Assembly (NCBI RefSeq): GCF_007713465.1
Contig: NZ_VMSG01000003.1
Location: 1-64,000 of the forward strand
Length of the DNA stretch: 64,000 bases
Reading direction: 5' to 3'
Origin: Pseudomonas sp. H3(2019)
Lineage (GTDB): Bacteria > Pseudomonadota > Gammaproteobacteria > Pseudomonadales > Pseudomonadaceae
Made by a program: the position numbers and the translations under genes. Within the stretch, counting starts at the first letter, position 1. Each line of letters starts with the position of its first letter. Below are positions 18,398 through 26,952 of this stretch, one piece after another. The notes below the pieces were generated by a model. The model was given only the letters and a program-made list of their open reading frames with translations, did not search any database and was not told the origin of the DNA.

Positions 18398-18841
18398 TTA
18401 TTTGCTTGGCGGCGTTTCACCCAGCGGCACCACCGCCATGGTCAACCGTGACACACAGCTGGCCTTGCCTTCATCGCTGCTCAAGCGAATATCCCAGACG
18501 TGCGTGGTGCGGCCGATGTGGATCGGTTTGGCCACCGCCGTTACCCGGCCGCTACGCAGGCCGCGCAAGTGGTTGGCGTTGATTTCCAGGCCCACGCAAT
18601 AGAATTTGCTGGTGTCGATGCACAGGAAGCTGGCCATGGAGCCGACGGTTTCGGCCAGTACCACCGAGGCGCCGCCATGCAGTAAACCGTAGGGCTGATG
18701 GGTGCGATGGTCGACGACCATGCTGGCGGTCAACGACTCGTCATCAAACGCCTCGAAGCGTATATCCAGCACTTCGCCGATGGTGTTTTTCTGAATCGAG
18801 TTCAACTGTTCAATGTTGGGAGCGGTACGCCACAGAGTCAT
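18398..18841 (-). CDS. hotdog-fold thioesterase (PaaI/EntH-like)
   Basis: A 147-residue single hotdog domain, probably an acyl-CoA thioesterase. It carries the family signature HQPYGLLHGGASVVLAETVG, with the HGG turn and the helix-borne Glu that activates water. The start is the ATG at 18841 with AAGGA seven bases upstream; the GTG at 18844 is too close to that site. It directly follows, on the same strand, the remnant of an acyl-CoA synthetase gene, so the original operon probably made and then hydrolysed acyl-CoAs. Two other hotdog proteins at 32.5-33.5 kb are clearly different in sequence. Confidence 0.9.
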   Translation of the reverse strand: MTLWRTAPNIEQLNSIQKNTIGEVLDIRFEAFDDESLTASMVVDHRTHQPYGLLHGGASVVLAETVGSMASFLCIDTSKFYCVGLEINANHLRGLRSGRVTAVAKPIHIGRTTHVWDIRLSSDEGKASCVSRLTMAVVPLGETPPSK

Positions 18842-18866
18842 CACTGCATCCTTCGTTGGTTTTATT

Positions 18867-19127
18867 TCAGGTCAATCCTGCCACAGCACGGCTTCGCTGC
18901 GCGCACTCCATTCCACTCCATTCTTCAAACCGCGCGCCATACACGGCCTCGATCACATTGCGCTTGATCTTAAGGTGAGCGGCGCACCGCGCCTGATGGC
19001 CGACGTCGGCCCAGGTCAGCGTCTCGACCTGACCACCGCCCATCGGCTGGATCAGAAAACGCTGACGAGGATGGCGAGCTTCACGCTCGTAGAACACTTG
19101 CAACGGCAAACGAAAAGCGGCGGACAT
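18867..19127 (-). pseudogene. AMP-dependent acyl-CoA synthetase gene with large in-frame internal deletion
   Basis: The frame encodes 86 residues. The first about 51 (MSAAFRLPLQVFYEREARHP ... TWADVGHQARCAAH) look like the N-terminus of a long-chain AMP-binding acyl-CoA synthetase. Residues from about 52 on (LKIKRNVIEAVYGARFEEW) look like its C-terminal end, the 'TLK-KRN' segment that normally ends the small domain. The roughly 500 residues between, with the P-loop, adenylation core and catalytic lysine region, are missing, yet the frame is kept. I infer one internal deletion between the two termini. The product cannot be an active synthetase. A new short protein is possible but unlikely. Confidence 0.7.
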
Positions 19128-19182
19128 GCGAGGCGCTCCTTTTTGTTCGATGTGGCGGCAAGCTCCTACAAAAGCGATAGGC

Positions 19183-19632
19183 CTAGGGGTTCTTGACGCT
19201 ATTGAGCGTCATGCCCCCGGCCAACGGCAAATCAGCTTCAAGCTCGGCCAGGCTGGCAGTGCTCATTGGCTGCGGCGCGCGCAAATGGCCGTGTTGCAAG
19301 TAGCCGATCAAGCTCCCCACCAGCGGGTTATGACTGACCAGCAGGATGTTTTCCGCCGAGTCGAGCTGATCGGCGACGGTCAGTGGATTACTTTCCGGCC
19401 TCAGCCATGCCTCGGTGCGGATTTCCGGCTCAAAACCCAGCACCTCACGCACCAGCTGCGCGGTTTGCTGCGCCCGTACATACGGGCTGGCGATGATCGC
19501 CTGAATCGGCTGGCCGATCAGTTGCGCGGCACTGCGCAGCACTTCTTCGCGGCCATGTGCAGTCAACTCCCGCTCAGCATCGCTACGGGCGTGAGACTCG
19601 GCTTCACCGTGACGCAACACCCAGAGTTTCAT
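19183..19632 (-). CDS. sixA: phosphohistidine phosphatase SixA
   Basis: A 149-residue phosphoglycerate-mutase-fold enzyme. The catalytic histidine is in LRHGEAESHA (His8), and the second histidine is in LLVSHNPLVGSL. Length and motifs match SixA, which removes phosphate from histidine in HPt domains or the nitrogen-related PTS. The PYVRAQQTA segment is the family's substrate-side loop. Its ATG overlaps the stop of the DUF4389 gene by four bases (19629-19632), so the pair is translationally coupled, and gpsA lies just upstream. Confidence 0.93.
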   Translation of the reverse strand: MKLWVLRHGEAESHARSDAERELTAHGREEVLRSAAQLIGQPIQAIIASPYVRAQQTAQLVREVLGFEPEIRTEAWLRPESNPLTVADQLDSAENILLVSHNPLVGSLIGYLQHGHLRAPQPMSTASLAELEADLPLAGGMTLNSVKNP

Positions 19633-19976
19633 AGTTTTGGCTCCTCATCACGGGCCGGATGCGGCGCTGGCTGTACAGCGTGCGGGGCCTCGCCTTCCGG
19701 TGCACGCGGGGCTGGCCAATCGGCGAATGGCCAAGGTTTCTGGTCGCTGTGAAAACTGCCGAAGCGACCGATCTGCGCCAGGAACTGGCTGAGGCTGTCA
19801 CCGAAGTTCATCAGGCCGGCGTTCGGTGCCCCGTAGATCAACCGATAGATGAGTTGCACCAGCACCACGGCGCCGAGGATAAGTTGCGCGACTTGCCAGA
19901 CCAGCACATACACCAGCATCCACAGCACGCGCAGCAGGATGGATTCGTACCTGGCTGCTACTTTTGGATCGTTCAT
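19629..19976 (-). CDS. DUF4389 family membrane protein
   Basis: A 115-residue inner-membrane protein. Residues about 13-47 form one long or two close hydrophobic helices (LLRVLWMLVYVLVWQVAQLI; GAVVLVQLIYRLIYG), followed by the family motif NFGDSLSQFLAQIGRF. The C-terminus is proline-rich and polar (PFADWPAPRAPEGE), probably cytoplasmic. The start at 19976 is supported by GGGAG six bases upstream; the open frame goes on to 20042. The function is unknown. It sits between gpsA and sixA, an arrangement I regard as common in Pseudomonas. Confidence 0.87.
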   Translation of the reverse strand: MNDPKVAARYESILLRVLWMLVYVLVWQVAQLILGAVVLVQLIYRLIYGAPNAGLMNFGDSLSQFLAQIGRFGSFHSDQKPWPFADWPAPRAPEGEAPHAVQPAPHPARDEEPKL

Positions 19977-20007
19977 GTCTCGCTCCCTGCCCCTGTAAAT
20001 TGAGTTC

Positions 20008-21033
20008 TCAGTTGAAACCGCTGGTGGAGATGAAATCGACATCGGTTTTCGGCTCGCCGCGCATCAACAGCTCAATAACCTGATTAAGCGTGCGCCCTTC
20101 AAACAGGATCGCATGCAAACCGGCGACCAACGGCATATAAACCCCGACGTCCTGGGCCTTGGCCTTGAGTACCTTGAGGGTGTTGACGCCTTCGGCGACT
20201 TCACCAAGGCTGGTCACCGCCTCTTCCAGACTCATGCCCTGGCCAAGGGCAAAACCCACCTGATAGTTGCGGCTTTTCGGTGACGAACAGGTAACGATCA
20301 GATCGCCCACCCCGGCCAGCCCCAGGAACGTCATCGGGTTGGCCCCCTGATTCACCGCAAAGCGGGTCATTTCCGCCAATGCCCGGGTGATCAGCATGCT
20401 CTTGGTGTTTTCGCCCATGCCCAACGCCACCGCCATGCCGGCGATGATCGCGTAGACGTTTTTCAGTGCCCCGCCCAGTTCCACACCATAACGGTCGGCA
20501 CTGGCGTACACGCGAAAGGTCCGACCGTGCAATGCCGCCTGAACCCGCTGACAGAGCTCTTCATCTTCACTGGCGACCACTGTGGCGGTCAGCGCGTGTT
20601 CGGCCACTTCACGGGCCAGGTTTGGCCCGGACAGCACGCCGATGCGCGCTTGTGGGGCGATTTCCTGAAGAATTTCGCTCATCAGCTTGAAGGTCTGGGC
20701 CTCGATGCCTTTGGTCAGGCTCACCAGCAACTTGCCGCTCAGGCGCTCGGCATAGGGTGCGAGCACCGAACGCAGGGCGTTGGAAGGCAGTGCGACGAAA
20801 CACAGGTCGCACTCATTGAGGGTAGCAAGCAAATCGGTGACCGGCTCCACCGCAGGGTGAACCTTGATGCCCTTGAGGTAGCGTGGATTCTCGCGGTTGA
20901 CCCGAATGGCCTCGGCCTGTTCAGGGTCGCGCATCCACTGCCGGACCTGATGACCGTTCTCGGCCAACAAATTAGCCACGGCGGTACCAAAACTTCCGCC
21001 TCCCAGGACCGCAATCGGGCGCTGTTCAGTCAT
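20008..21033 (-). CDS. gpsA: glycerol-3-phosphate dehydrogenase [NAD(P)+]
   Basis: It reduces dihydroxyacetone phosphate to sn-glycerol 3-phosphate, the entry to phospholipid synthesis, in the cytoplasm. The protein has 341 residues, the family length. The N-terminal Rossmann motif is [15 protein letters not shown]; the catalytic region holds the conserved [12 protein letters not shown], with the catalytic lysine in KN, and the C-terminal motif [19 protein letters not shown]. The frame is open to 21111, but the conserved N-terminus starts at 21033 ([11 protein letters not shown]). It heads the gpsA-DUF4389-sixA run. Confidence 0.96.
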   Translation of the reverse strand: MTEQRPIAVLGGGSFGTAVANLLAENGHQVRQWMRDPEQAEAIRVNRENPRYLKGIKVHPAVEPVTDLLATLNECDLCFVALPSNALRSVLAPYAERLSGKLLVSLTKGIEAQTFKLMSEILQEIAPQARIGVLSGPNLAREVAEHALTATVVASEDEELCQRVQAALHGRTFRVYASADRYGVELGGALKNVYAIIAGMAVALGMGENTKSMLITRALAEMTRFAVNQGANPMTFLGLAGVGDLIVTCSSPKSRNYQVGFALGQGMSLEEAVTSLGEVAEGVNTLKVLKAKAQDVGVYMPLVAGLHAILFEGRTLNQVIELLMRGEPKTDVDFISTSGFN

Positions 21034-21229
21034 ATGCAATCCGTTAATCCATACCAGTGGCAATAGCCGCATTATACGGGTCGGTCCAGCGTCGGCCAGC
21101 CCCTCTGTCAATTAGCGGCACTTGTAGGAAGCAGACCTGCAAAACCTGGGAAAATGCCGGCATCGTGACTGGAAAACTCGAACAGCTCGGTTAACATGCG
21201 CGGCAATCAACTGCGATCAAGGCTGTACC

Positions 21230-23353
21230 GTGTCTGCTGGCCCTCCTCACCTTCGCTCCTCGCTGGTTCTGGCGCTGATGCTCAGCGACCCGTTATTGGC
21301 TGATGACCTGTTTCTCGACAGCACCGCGCTGCCCCAGGTATTGACCGCCACCCGACTCAAACAGTCGCCGGCCGCCGTCCCCGGGAGCATGACGGTAATC
21401 GACAGCGAACTGATCAAGGCCAGCGGCGCCCGCGACATCAGCGAATTGCTGCGGCTGGTGCCGGGGATGATGGTCGGTAACGTCAGCGGCAACCAGGCCG
21501 CGGTGAACTATCACGGCACCAACGCCAGCGAAGCACGACGCATGCAAGTGTTGATCGACGGCCGCTCGGTGTACCGCGCCGGTCTGGCGACCGTGGACTG
21601 GAGTGACATTCCGGTAGCCATGGAAGACATCGAGCGCATCGAGGTGTTCCGTGGCCCGAACACTGTCAGCTATGGCGCCAACGCGCTGATGGCGGTCGTC
21701 AACATCATCACCCGCGCACCGGCCAACAGCCACGGCACGCGGCTGAAAGTCACTCGCGGTGAACGTGGGATAAACGACTGGTACGCCAGCCAGGGCACCG
21801 GTTGGGAGACCGGCGACCTGCGCCTGTCGCTGTCCGGCCAGGAAGACCACGGTTTCGACTCGAACCGCCTGGGAGCGGACTACCGCGACAGTCGCCGCTT
21901 GAACCGTGTCAACCTGGCCGTCAGCCAGACGCTCAACGAGCAGCAAAGCATCGATTGGCAACTGAATGCCAAAGACGGTACCAACCAACGACCTTATACC
22001 TACCGCCCGGTGTTTTCCGGGATTACCTCGGCTGGCGACAACTCTGACGTGATCGCCAAGGATTACGCCGGTTCGTTGCGCTGGAACCTGGAGATCAACC
22101 CGGATCACAGCCTCTACGTCCAGGGTTCGGCGCAGTACTGGGATCGTCAGCAGGTCTGGCGCGCCTGCGACGCCGAAGTGTCGTTCAGCCCGCAACTCTC
22201 CCAACTCTGGCAGCTCAACCCCAACTACGCCGAGCGCCTGGCGCGGCACATGGAAAGCTATACCGGCACCGGTGCACCGCAGGGCACGCCGGCCGAGCAG
22301 GCACTGGCCAACCAGGTGCTCGATCAATGGAAAGGTGGCGCCAAACGCACCGTCTGCGGTGACATCGACCAGAGCGCCCGCGAGTCGCGCTACGACCTTG
22401 AACTGCAGGACACCCTGAGTCTCTCCGACAGCCTGCGACTGGTCAGCGGCATGAACTATCGATACGACCGGGCCGACTCCGAAACGTACTTCAATGGCAC
22501 TATCGACGATTCTATCTGGCGATTGTTCGGCCAACTGGAGTGGCGTGCCAGCGAGCACTGGCTGTTGCAAGGCGGTGCGATGTACGAAAAAACCGAATTG
22601 GTCGGCGACTCGCTCACCCCGCGCGTGGCAATCAACTACCTGATCAACCCGCGCCACGGCCTGCGTGCGGTGTATTCGGAAGCCATTCGCTCACCCGACA
22701 TGTTCGAGAACAACGTCAACTGGAGCTATCAGGTGACCAATCTCAGCCCCGGTGCCTACGGTCAGTCCAGTGCCCGTTACGTCGTCAAGACCCGAGGTCC
22801 CGGCAATCTCGCTCAAGAGCACATGCGCTCGCGCGAACTGGGGTATAACGGCTTCTTCGCCGACGTCGGGTTGAACGTCGACGTGAAACTGTTCTACGAC
22901 GAAATCACTGACATGATCAGCGAGCCGCTGCGCAACAACCAGTACATTGCCAGCAACAGCAATGCCTCGCGCTTCAGCGGCACTGAAACCCAGCTTGACT
23001 GGCGAGTCAGCGCCGCCGACCGGCTGCGCCTGACCTACGCCTATGTCGATGCCACGGCCAGTAACCCCCTGGACGAACAATTCAGCGCACGCAACAGTGG
23101 TTCCGCCGGTTGGCTGCACGACTGGGGCAATGGCTGGAACAGCGCACTCTTCTACTATGGCGACGACGCACTGAATGGCTACCGCTTCGAACGTGTCGAC
23201 ACACGCATCGCCAAACGCATCGCGCTGGGCAAGGCCAACCTCGAACTGGCCGGCATCCTGCAACAACGCCTCGACAACCAGCCGACCACCTTCGTCGACA
23301 ACAACTATGACTCGCGCCATGTGCTCTACTTCAGCGCCGAGTTAGAGTTCTGA
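21230..23353 (+). CDS. TonB-dependent outer-membrane receptor
   Basis: A 707-residue receptor with a signal-like N-terminus (SSLVLALMLSDPLLADD). The plug domain (about 38-160) has the conserved blocks GSMTVIDSELIKASGARDIS, LLRLVPGM and IERIEVFRGPNTVSYGANAL. A 22-strand barrel follows, ending in phenylalanine (YFSAELEF), as needed for BAM-mediated assembly. The start is a GTG at 21230 with AAGG upstream. The plug resembles the vitamin-B12/colicin-I receptor style rather than the siderophore type, and there is no signalling extension for an anti-sigma factor. It is the first gene of a tight operon; the binding-protein gene begins two bases after its stop. The ligand is unknown. Confidence 0.93.
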   Translation: MSAGPPHLRSSLVLALMLSDPLLADDLFLDSTALPQVLTATRLKQSPAAVPGSMTVIDSELIKASGARDISELLRLVPGMMVGNVSGNQAAVNYHGTNASEARRMQVLIDGRSVYRAGLATVDWSDIPVAMEDIERIEVFRGPNTVSYGANALMAVVNIITRAPANSHGTRLKVTRGERGINDWYASQGTGWETGDLRLSLSGQEDHGFDSNRLGADYRDSRRLNRVNLAVSQTLNEQQSIDWQLNAKDGTNQRPYTYRPVFSGITSAGDNSDVIAKDYAGSLRWNLEINPDHSLYVQGSAQYWDRQQVWRACDAEVSFSPQLSQLWQLNPNYAERLARHMESYTGTGAPQGTPAEQALANQVLDQWKGGAKRTVCGDIDQSARESRYDLELQDTLSLSDSLRLVSGMNYRYDRADSETYFNGTIDDSIWRLFGQLEWRASEHWLLQGGAMYEKTELVGDSLTPRVAINYLINPRHGLRAVYSEAIRSPDMFENNVNWSYQVTNLSPGAYGQSSARYVVKTRGPGNLAQEHMRSRELGYNGFFADVGLNVDVKLFYDEITDMISEPLRNNQYIASNSNASRFSGTETQLDWRVSAADRLRLTYAYVDATASNPLDEQFSARNSGSAGWLHDWGNGWNSALFYYGDDALNGYRFERVDTRIAKRIALGKANLELAGILQQRLDNQPTTFVDNNYDSRHVLYFSAELEF

Positions 23354-23354
23354 C

Positions 23355-24284
23355 ATGGGCCTCATCCAGACACGTACCCGCGCCCCCCGAAGCCGCCGGC
23401 CTTGGGTTTGGGGACTGTTGCTTGTCTGCCTGGGCAGTCTGCCCGTGCGCGCTGCCGACGTGTTGCTGACCGGCGCCGAAGACAGCCCCGGCGTGCAGGC
23501 CTTTACCCGCGCCCTGGCCGAGCAGCGCCCTGAAGACACGGTGCGCTTCGCACGCCTTGCCGACCTCCCCGCGCCGTCCCGGCTGCCCGACGCGACCCGA
23601 CTGATCCTGCTTGACCTGCCGAGCCTCGACTGGCGCCTGCAAGACAGCGAGGGGCCGGCAACGTTGGTGCTGCGCATCAGCCGCCTGCAAGCCAATCAGC
23701 GCTTGGGTAATGCCCTGCCCCTGCACCTGAGCCTGCTGTGGAGTGATCCACCGCTAAGCCGCCAGCTTCGCCTGATCCAGGCCCTGTTGCCGCAAGTCCG
23801 ACAGATTGGCGTGCTGTACGGGATGAACAGCGAATTTCTGCTCAAGGAACTGCACCACGCCGCTCACCGGCTAGGGCTGGAGATCGTCGCCGAACGCTGG
23901 GACAACACCAATGACAGCCGGCCTTTGCAGGCGCTGCTGAAGAACAGTGACGTACTGCTGGGACTCGACGACCCTGACGTGTACAACCCCAAAACCGCCA
24001 AGAATCTGCTGCTCAGCAGCTATGCCCGACAGCTTGCGTTGATCGGCCCCAACGCGGGGTTCGTCAAGGCCGGCAGCCTGGCCAGCACCTACAGCGATCA
24101 GGGCGATTGGCTGGCCATTCTCGATAACTTGCTTGACCGTCCACCGGCCAGTTGGCCGCGCACCCTCTATCCGCAGCGCTTCAAGGTATTAAGTAACCCG
24201 CAAGTCGCTCGTTCCTTAGGCATCGAACAGATTGACCCCACGGCTGTTGCAACACAGTTGGCCGAAGGAGAAAACCGCCCATGA
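23355..24284 (+). CDS. periplasmic ABC-type substrate-binding-like protein
   Basis: A 309-residue protein with an N-terminal signal peptide (PWVWGLLLVCLGSLPVRAAD). The mature part looks like the two-lobed binding-protein fold of the uncharacterised TrpX/PF04392 type: LPQVRQIGVLYGMNSEF, then LEIVAERWDN and DVLLGLDDPDVYNP, then QLALIGPNAGFVKAGSLAST. No ATPase or permease gene is nearby. Instead the gene lies between a TonB receptor and a hybrid kinase, overlapping the kinase start by four bases. That arrangement suggests it hands a ligand from the receptor to the kinase instead of to a transporter; this is inference. Confidence 0.85.
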   Translation: MGLIQTRTRAPRSRRPWVWGLLLVCLGSLPVRAADVLLTGAEDSPGVQAFTRALAEQRPEDTVRFARLADLPAPSRLPDATRLILLDLPSLDWRLQDSEGPATLVLRISRLQANQRLGNALPLHLSLLWSDPPLSRQLRLIQALLPQVRQIGVLYGMNSEFLLKELHHAAHRLGLEIVAERWDNTNDSRPLQALLKNSDVLLGLDDPDVYNPKTAKNLLLSSYARQLALIGPNAGFVKAGSLASTYSDQGDWLAILDNLLDRPPASWPRTLYPQRFKVLSNPQVARSLGIEQIDPTAVATQLAEGENRP

Positions 24285-26179
24285 ACCTGCGCCGCCAGTG
24301 GGGCATCAATACCCGCACCCAGATCATCAGCCTCGGCCCGGCGCTGCTGCTGACGTTGCTGCTGATCAGTTTCTTTACCGTCGTGCGAATTCAGGATTTA
24401 CGCCAGGAGCTCAATCACACCGGCCAACTGATCGCCAATCAACTGGCCCCGGCCACCGAATACGGAGTGATCTCCGGCAACAATGAGGTGCTCGAAAGCC
24501 TGATGAAAGCCTCGCTGACAACGCCGCATGTGCGTTTCCTGGAGGTGCAGGACAACGCCAACAAGGTGTTGGTGCACGTCGAGCAGCCCTCGGAAAACCG
24601 CCAACGCTCGCAACAGGTCGAAGTGTTTCAGGCACCGGTGCGCTTGCAACGGATCAAGCTCAACGACGATTTCCTGCAGGGGCCACCACCGGCCATCGGC
24701 CCTTCCGAAGACTATCTGGGGCGCGTCGTCGTCGGCATGTCCAACGACGCCTTCAGCCAGCGGCAACAGGAGATCCTGCTCAAGGCCGCGATCCTCGCAC
24801 TGTTCGCCCTGCTCTTTACCTTCCTGCTGGCCCGGCGCCTGGCCGCCAGCCTGTCGGAGCCCATCAGCGCCATGGGCAATGCGGTCAAGGCGATTCAGCA
24901 AGGCGACTACAAAACACCGCTGCCGATCGTCGACGATGCCGAACTGGGCGACCTGTCGCGCCACATCAACAACCTCGCCGATGGCCTTGAGCTCGCCAGC
25001 CGCGAGCAGCATCAGGCCATGGCACAACTGATCCAGACCCGCGAAGAAGCGGAAAAGGCCAACAGCGCCAAGTCCGACTTCCTGGCGATGATGAGCCATG
25101 AATTGCGCACGCCGATGAATGGCGTGCTGGGCATGCTGCAATTGCTTGAAACCACCGACATGACCGAGGAGCAGATCGAGTACGCCGCGCTGGCGTCGGA
25201 GTCTACCGAGCACTTGCTCAAGGTCATCAACGACATTCTCGACTTCTCGCGCATCGAACGCTCGGCCCTGGAGCTGGAGCACATCCCGTTCAACCTCGCC
25301 GAGCTGATCAACAGCTGCGCCCAGGCTTTCCAGCACAGCGCGGTGCAACGCGGCCTGAGCCTGGAGCTGCAGATTCCGGACGACATGCAGGCCTTGCAGG
25401 TACAGGGTGACCCGACCCGGATCCGGCAGATCCTGGTCAACCTGATCGGCAATGCCTTGAAGTTCACCGAGAAAGGCCGGGTAACGATTGAGCCGCAATG
25501 GCAATCGCTGGACCACGAACTACTGTGGTTCACCTGCACCGTGCGCGATAGCGGGATTGGCATTTCGGCCGAAAGCCTGGAGCTGATGTTCAACGCCTTC
25601 CAGCAAGCCGACAGCTCGATCTCCCGGCGCTACGGCGGCACCGGCCTGGGTCTGCCAATTGCGCGCACGCTGGCCGAGCGGATGGGCGGCACACTGCGTG
25701 CTCGGAGCGAGGAAGGCCGAGGCTCGGTATTCACCCTGGAAATTCCGCTGGCGCTGTCCAGGCAGACACTACCGGCCCTGACGTCACGCACACCTCTCGG
25801 CGGCGACCACGGCGAGGGGCGCAATGTGCTGTTGGTGGAGGACAATCCGGTGAATCGGACCGTCATCGAAGCAATGCTGCGCAGTCTGGGCTTTACTGTC
25901 AGCGTCGCCACCGACGGGGCGCAGGCGGTACGCAGTGCCGAGAGTCTGATTTTCGAGGCGATTTTGATGGATTGCCGGCTGCCTGTCATAGATGGTTACG
26001 AAGCCACCCGGCAGATCCGTCAACTGCCCGGCTGCACCGACCTGCCCATCATCGCCCTGACCGCCAACGCGTTGCAGGGTGACCGCGAGACCTGCCTGTC
26101 GGCGGGGATGAACGATTATCTGGCCAAACCTTTCAAACGCATTGATCTGCAGCAAATTCTGCAACGTTGGCTACGGTAG
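24281..26179 (+). CDS. hybrid histidine kinase with CHASE8-like periplasmic domain and C-terminal receiver
   Basis: The protein has 632 residues. Parts in order: TM1 about 17-36; a periplasmic domain of about 130 residues with the pattern IANQLAPATEYGVISGNNEV, typical of CHASE8; TM2 about 168-186; HAMP about 187-240; a dimerisation domain with His273 in MSHELRTPMNGVLGML; an ATPase domain with NLIGNALKFTEKG and GGTGLGLPIARTLAERMGG; and a receiver with phospho-acceptor Asp564 in LMDCRLP. It has no HPt domain and no regulator gene follows, so the next relay partner is encoded elsewhere. SixA at 19.2 kb acts on HPt domains, but a link is speculative. Translation is coupled to the binding-protein gene. 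Confidence 0.93.
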   Translation: MNLRRQWGINTRTQIISLGPALLLTLLLISFFTVVRIQDLRQELNHTGQLIANQLAPATEYGVISGNNEVLESLMKASLTTPHVRFLEVQDNANKVLVHVEQPSENRQRSQQVEVFQAPVRLQRIKLNDDFLQGPPPAIGPSEDYLGRVVVGMSNDAFSQRQQEILLKAAILALFALLFTFLLARRLAASLSEPISAMGNAVKAIQQGDYKTPLPIVDDAELGDLSRHINNLADGLELASREQHQAMAQLIQTREEAEKANSAKSDFLAMMSHELRTPMNGVLGMLQLLETTDMTEEQIEYAALASESTEHLLKVINDILDFSRIERSALELEHIPFNLAELINSCAQAFQHSAVQRGLSLELQIPDDMQALQVQGDPTRIRQILVNLIGNALKFTEKGRVTIEPQWQSLDHELLWFTCTVRDSGIGISAESLELMFNAFQQADSSISRRYGGTGLGLPIARTLAERMGGTLRARSEEGRGSVFTLEIPLALSRQTLPALTSRTPLGGDHGEGRNVLLVEDNPVNRTVIEAMLRSLGFTVSVATDGAQAVRSAESLIFEAILMDCRLPVIDGYEATRQIRQLPGCTDLPIIALTANALQGDRETCLSAGMNDYLAKPFKRIDLQQILQRWLR

Positions 26180-26241
26180 TGGAGAGCGGTCGACCATCTG
26201 CGACTGGCGTGAAAGGCGAAAGTGCGGCAGTCTTAGGCACC

Positions 26242-26270
26242 TTGACAGCTCGGAATCGGGCTTGAAAAAT
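26242..26270 (+). promoter_or_regulatory. putative sigma-70 promoter of fabA-fabB
   Basis: TTGACA (26242-26247) is a perfect -35 box. After 17 bases comes AAAAAT (26265-26270), a four-of-six match to the -10 box within an A/T-rich stretch. Transcription would start near 26277, inside the operator palindrome listed next, giving a leader of about 150 bases before fabA. Confidence 0.55.
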
Positions 26271-26276
26271 AATTTC

Positions 26277-26294
26277 AGTGCACAAGTGTACATT
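26277..26294. promoter_or_regulatory. FabR/DesT-like operator in the fabA promoter
   Basis: AGTGCACAAGTGTACATT is an imperfect palindrome very close to the operator of the TetR-family regulators of unsaturated fatty-acid synthesis, as I recall it: FabR in enterobacteria, with DesT of P. aeruginosa related. It sits at the expected transcription start of fabA, so a bound repressor would block initiation. The resemblance is from memory and has not been scored. Confidence 0.5.
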
Positions 26295-26354
26295 CATGTC
26301 CCTTGTGCTGTGACTTTCACCACAACGCAATAGTCTATGAGTAGGCTGCCAATT

Positions 26355-26372
26355 CGAAGCATGAATGCTTCG
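26355..26372 (+). other. stem-loop in the fabA leader
   Basis: CGAAGCA and TGCTTCG (7 bp) flank a TGAA tetraloop, about 54 bases before the fabA start and outside the ribosome site (GAGGAG). The pairing is perfect. A role in mRNA stability or translation is possible but not shown. Confidence 0.45.
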
Positions 26373-26425
26373 ATCGGCCGGGAAGATTTGCCCCACCTGC
26401 CGCATGGGATTATTGAGGAGCTCGC

Positions 26426-26941
26426 ATGACCAAACAAAACGCCTTTACCCGGGAAGACCTGCTGCGCTGCAGTCGCGGTGAGCTGTTCGGCCCTGGTAAC
26501 GCGCAACTGCCCGCCCCGAACATGCTGATGGTGGATCGCATCACTCATATCAGCGAAGAAGGTGGCAAGTACGGCAAAGGTGAATTGGTCGCCGAGCTGG
26601 ATATCACTCCGGACCTGTGGTTCTTCGCCTGCCACTTCGAAGGTGACCCGGTGATGCCAGGCTGCCTGGGCCTCGACGCCATGTGGCAGCTGGTCGGTTT
26701 CTTCCTCGGTTGGCAAGGCCTGCCGGGCCGCGGCCGCGCCCTGGGATCGGGCGAAGTGAAATTCTTTGGCCAGGTTCTGCCGACCGCCAAAAAAGTTACT
26801 TATAACATCCAGATCAAACGCGTCCTGAAGGGCAAGCTGAACCTGGCCATCGCCGATGGTTCGGTCAGCGTCGACGGCCGCGAGATCTACACCGCCGAAG
26901 GCCTTCGGGTCGGCGTATTCACATCCACTGACAACTTCTAA
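26426..26941 (+). CDS. fabA: 3-hydroxyacyl-ACP dehydratase/isomerase FabA
   Basis: It dehydrates 3-hydroxydecanoyl-ACP and isomerises trans-2- to cis-3-decenoyl-ACP, the branch point to unsaturated fatty acids. At 171 residues it has the exact family length. The catalytic His70 ([14 protein letters not shown]) and Asp84 (LGLDAMWQ) are in the positions known from the E. coli enzyme. GAGGAG five bases before the ATG is a strong ribosome site. It is cotranscribed with fabB, which starts 11 bases after its stop. Confidence 0.98.
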   Translation: MTKQNAFTREDLLRCSRGELFGPGNAQLPAPNMLMVDRITHISEEGGKYGKGELVAELDITPDLWFFACHFEGDPVMPGCLGLDAMWQLVGFFLGWQGLPGRGRALGSGEVKFFGQVLPTAKKVTYNIQIKRVLKGKLNLAIADGSVSVDGREIYTAEGLRVGVFTSTDNF

Positions 26942-26952
26942 GGGTTATCCGC

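Noticed and set aside
18297..18602. Open frame after the RHS gene as an immunity gene
   Set aside because: It overlaps the RHS end and the opposite-strand thioesterase, has no ribosome site and reads as a shadow frame.
24232..24486. Small plus-strand frame across the binding-protein/kinase junction
   Set aside because: It lies wholly inside the two real genes in another frame and has no ribosome site.
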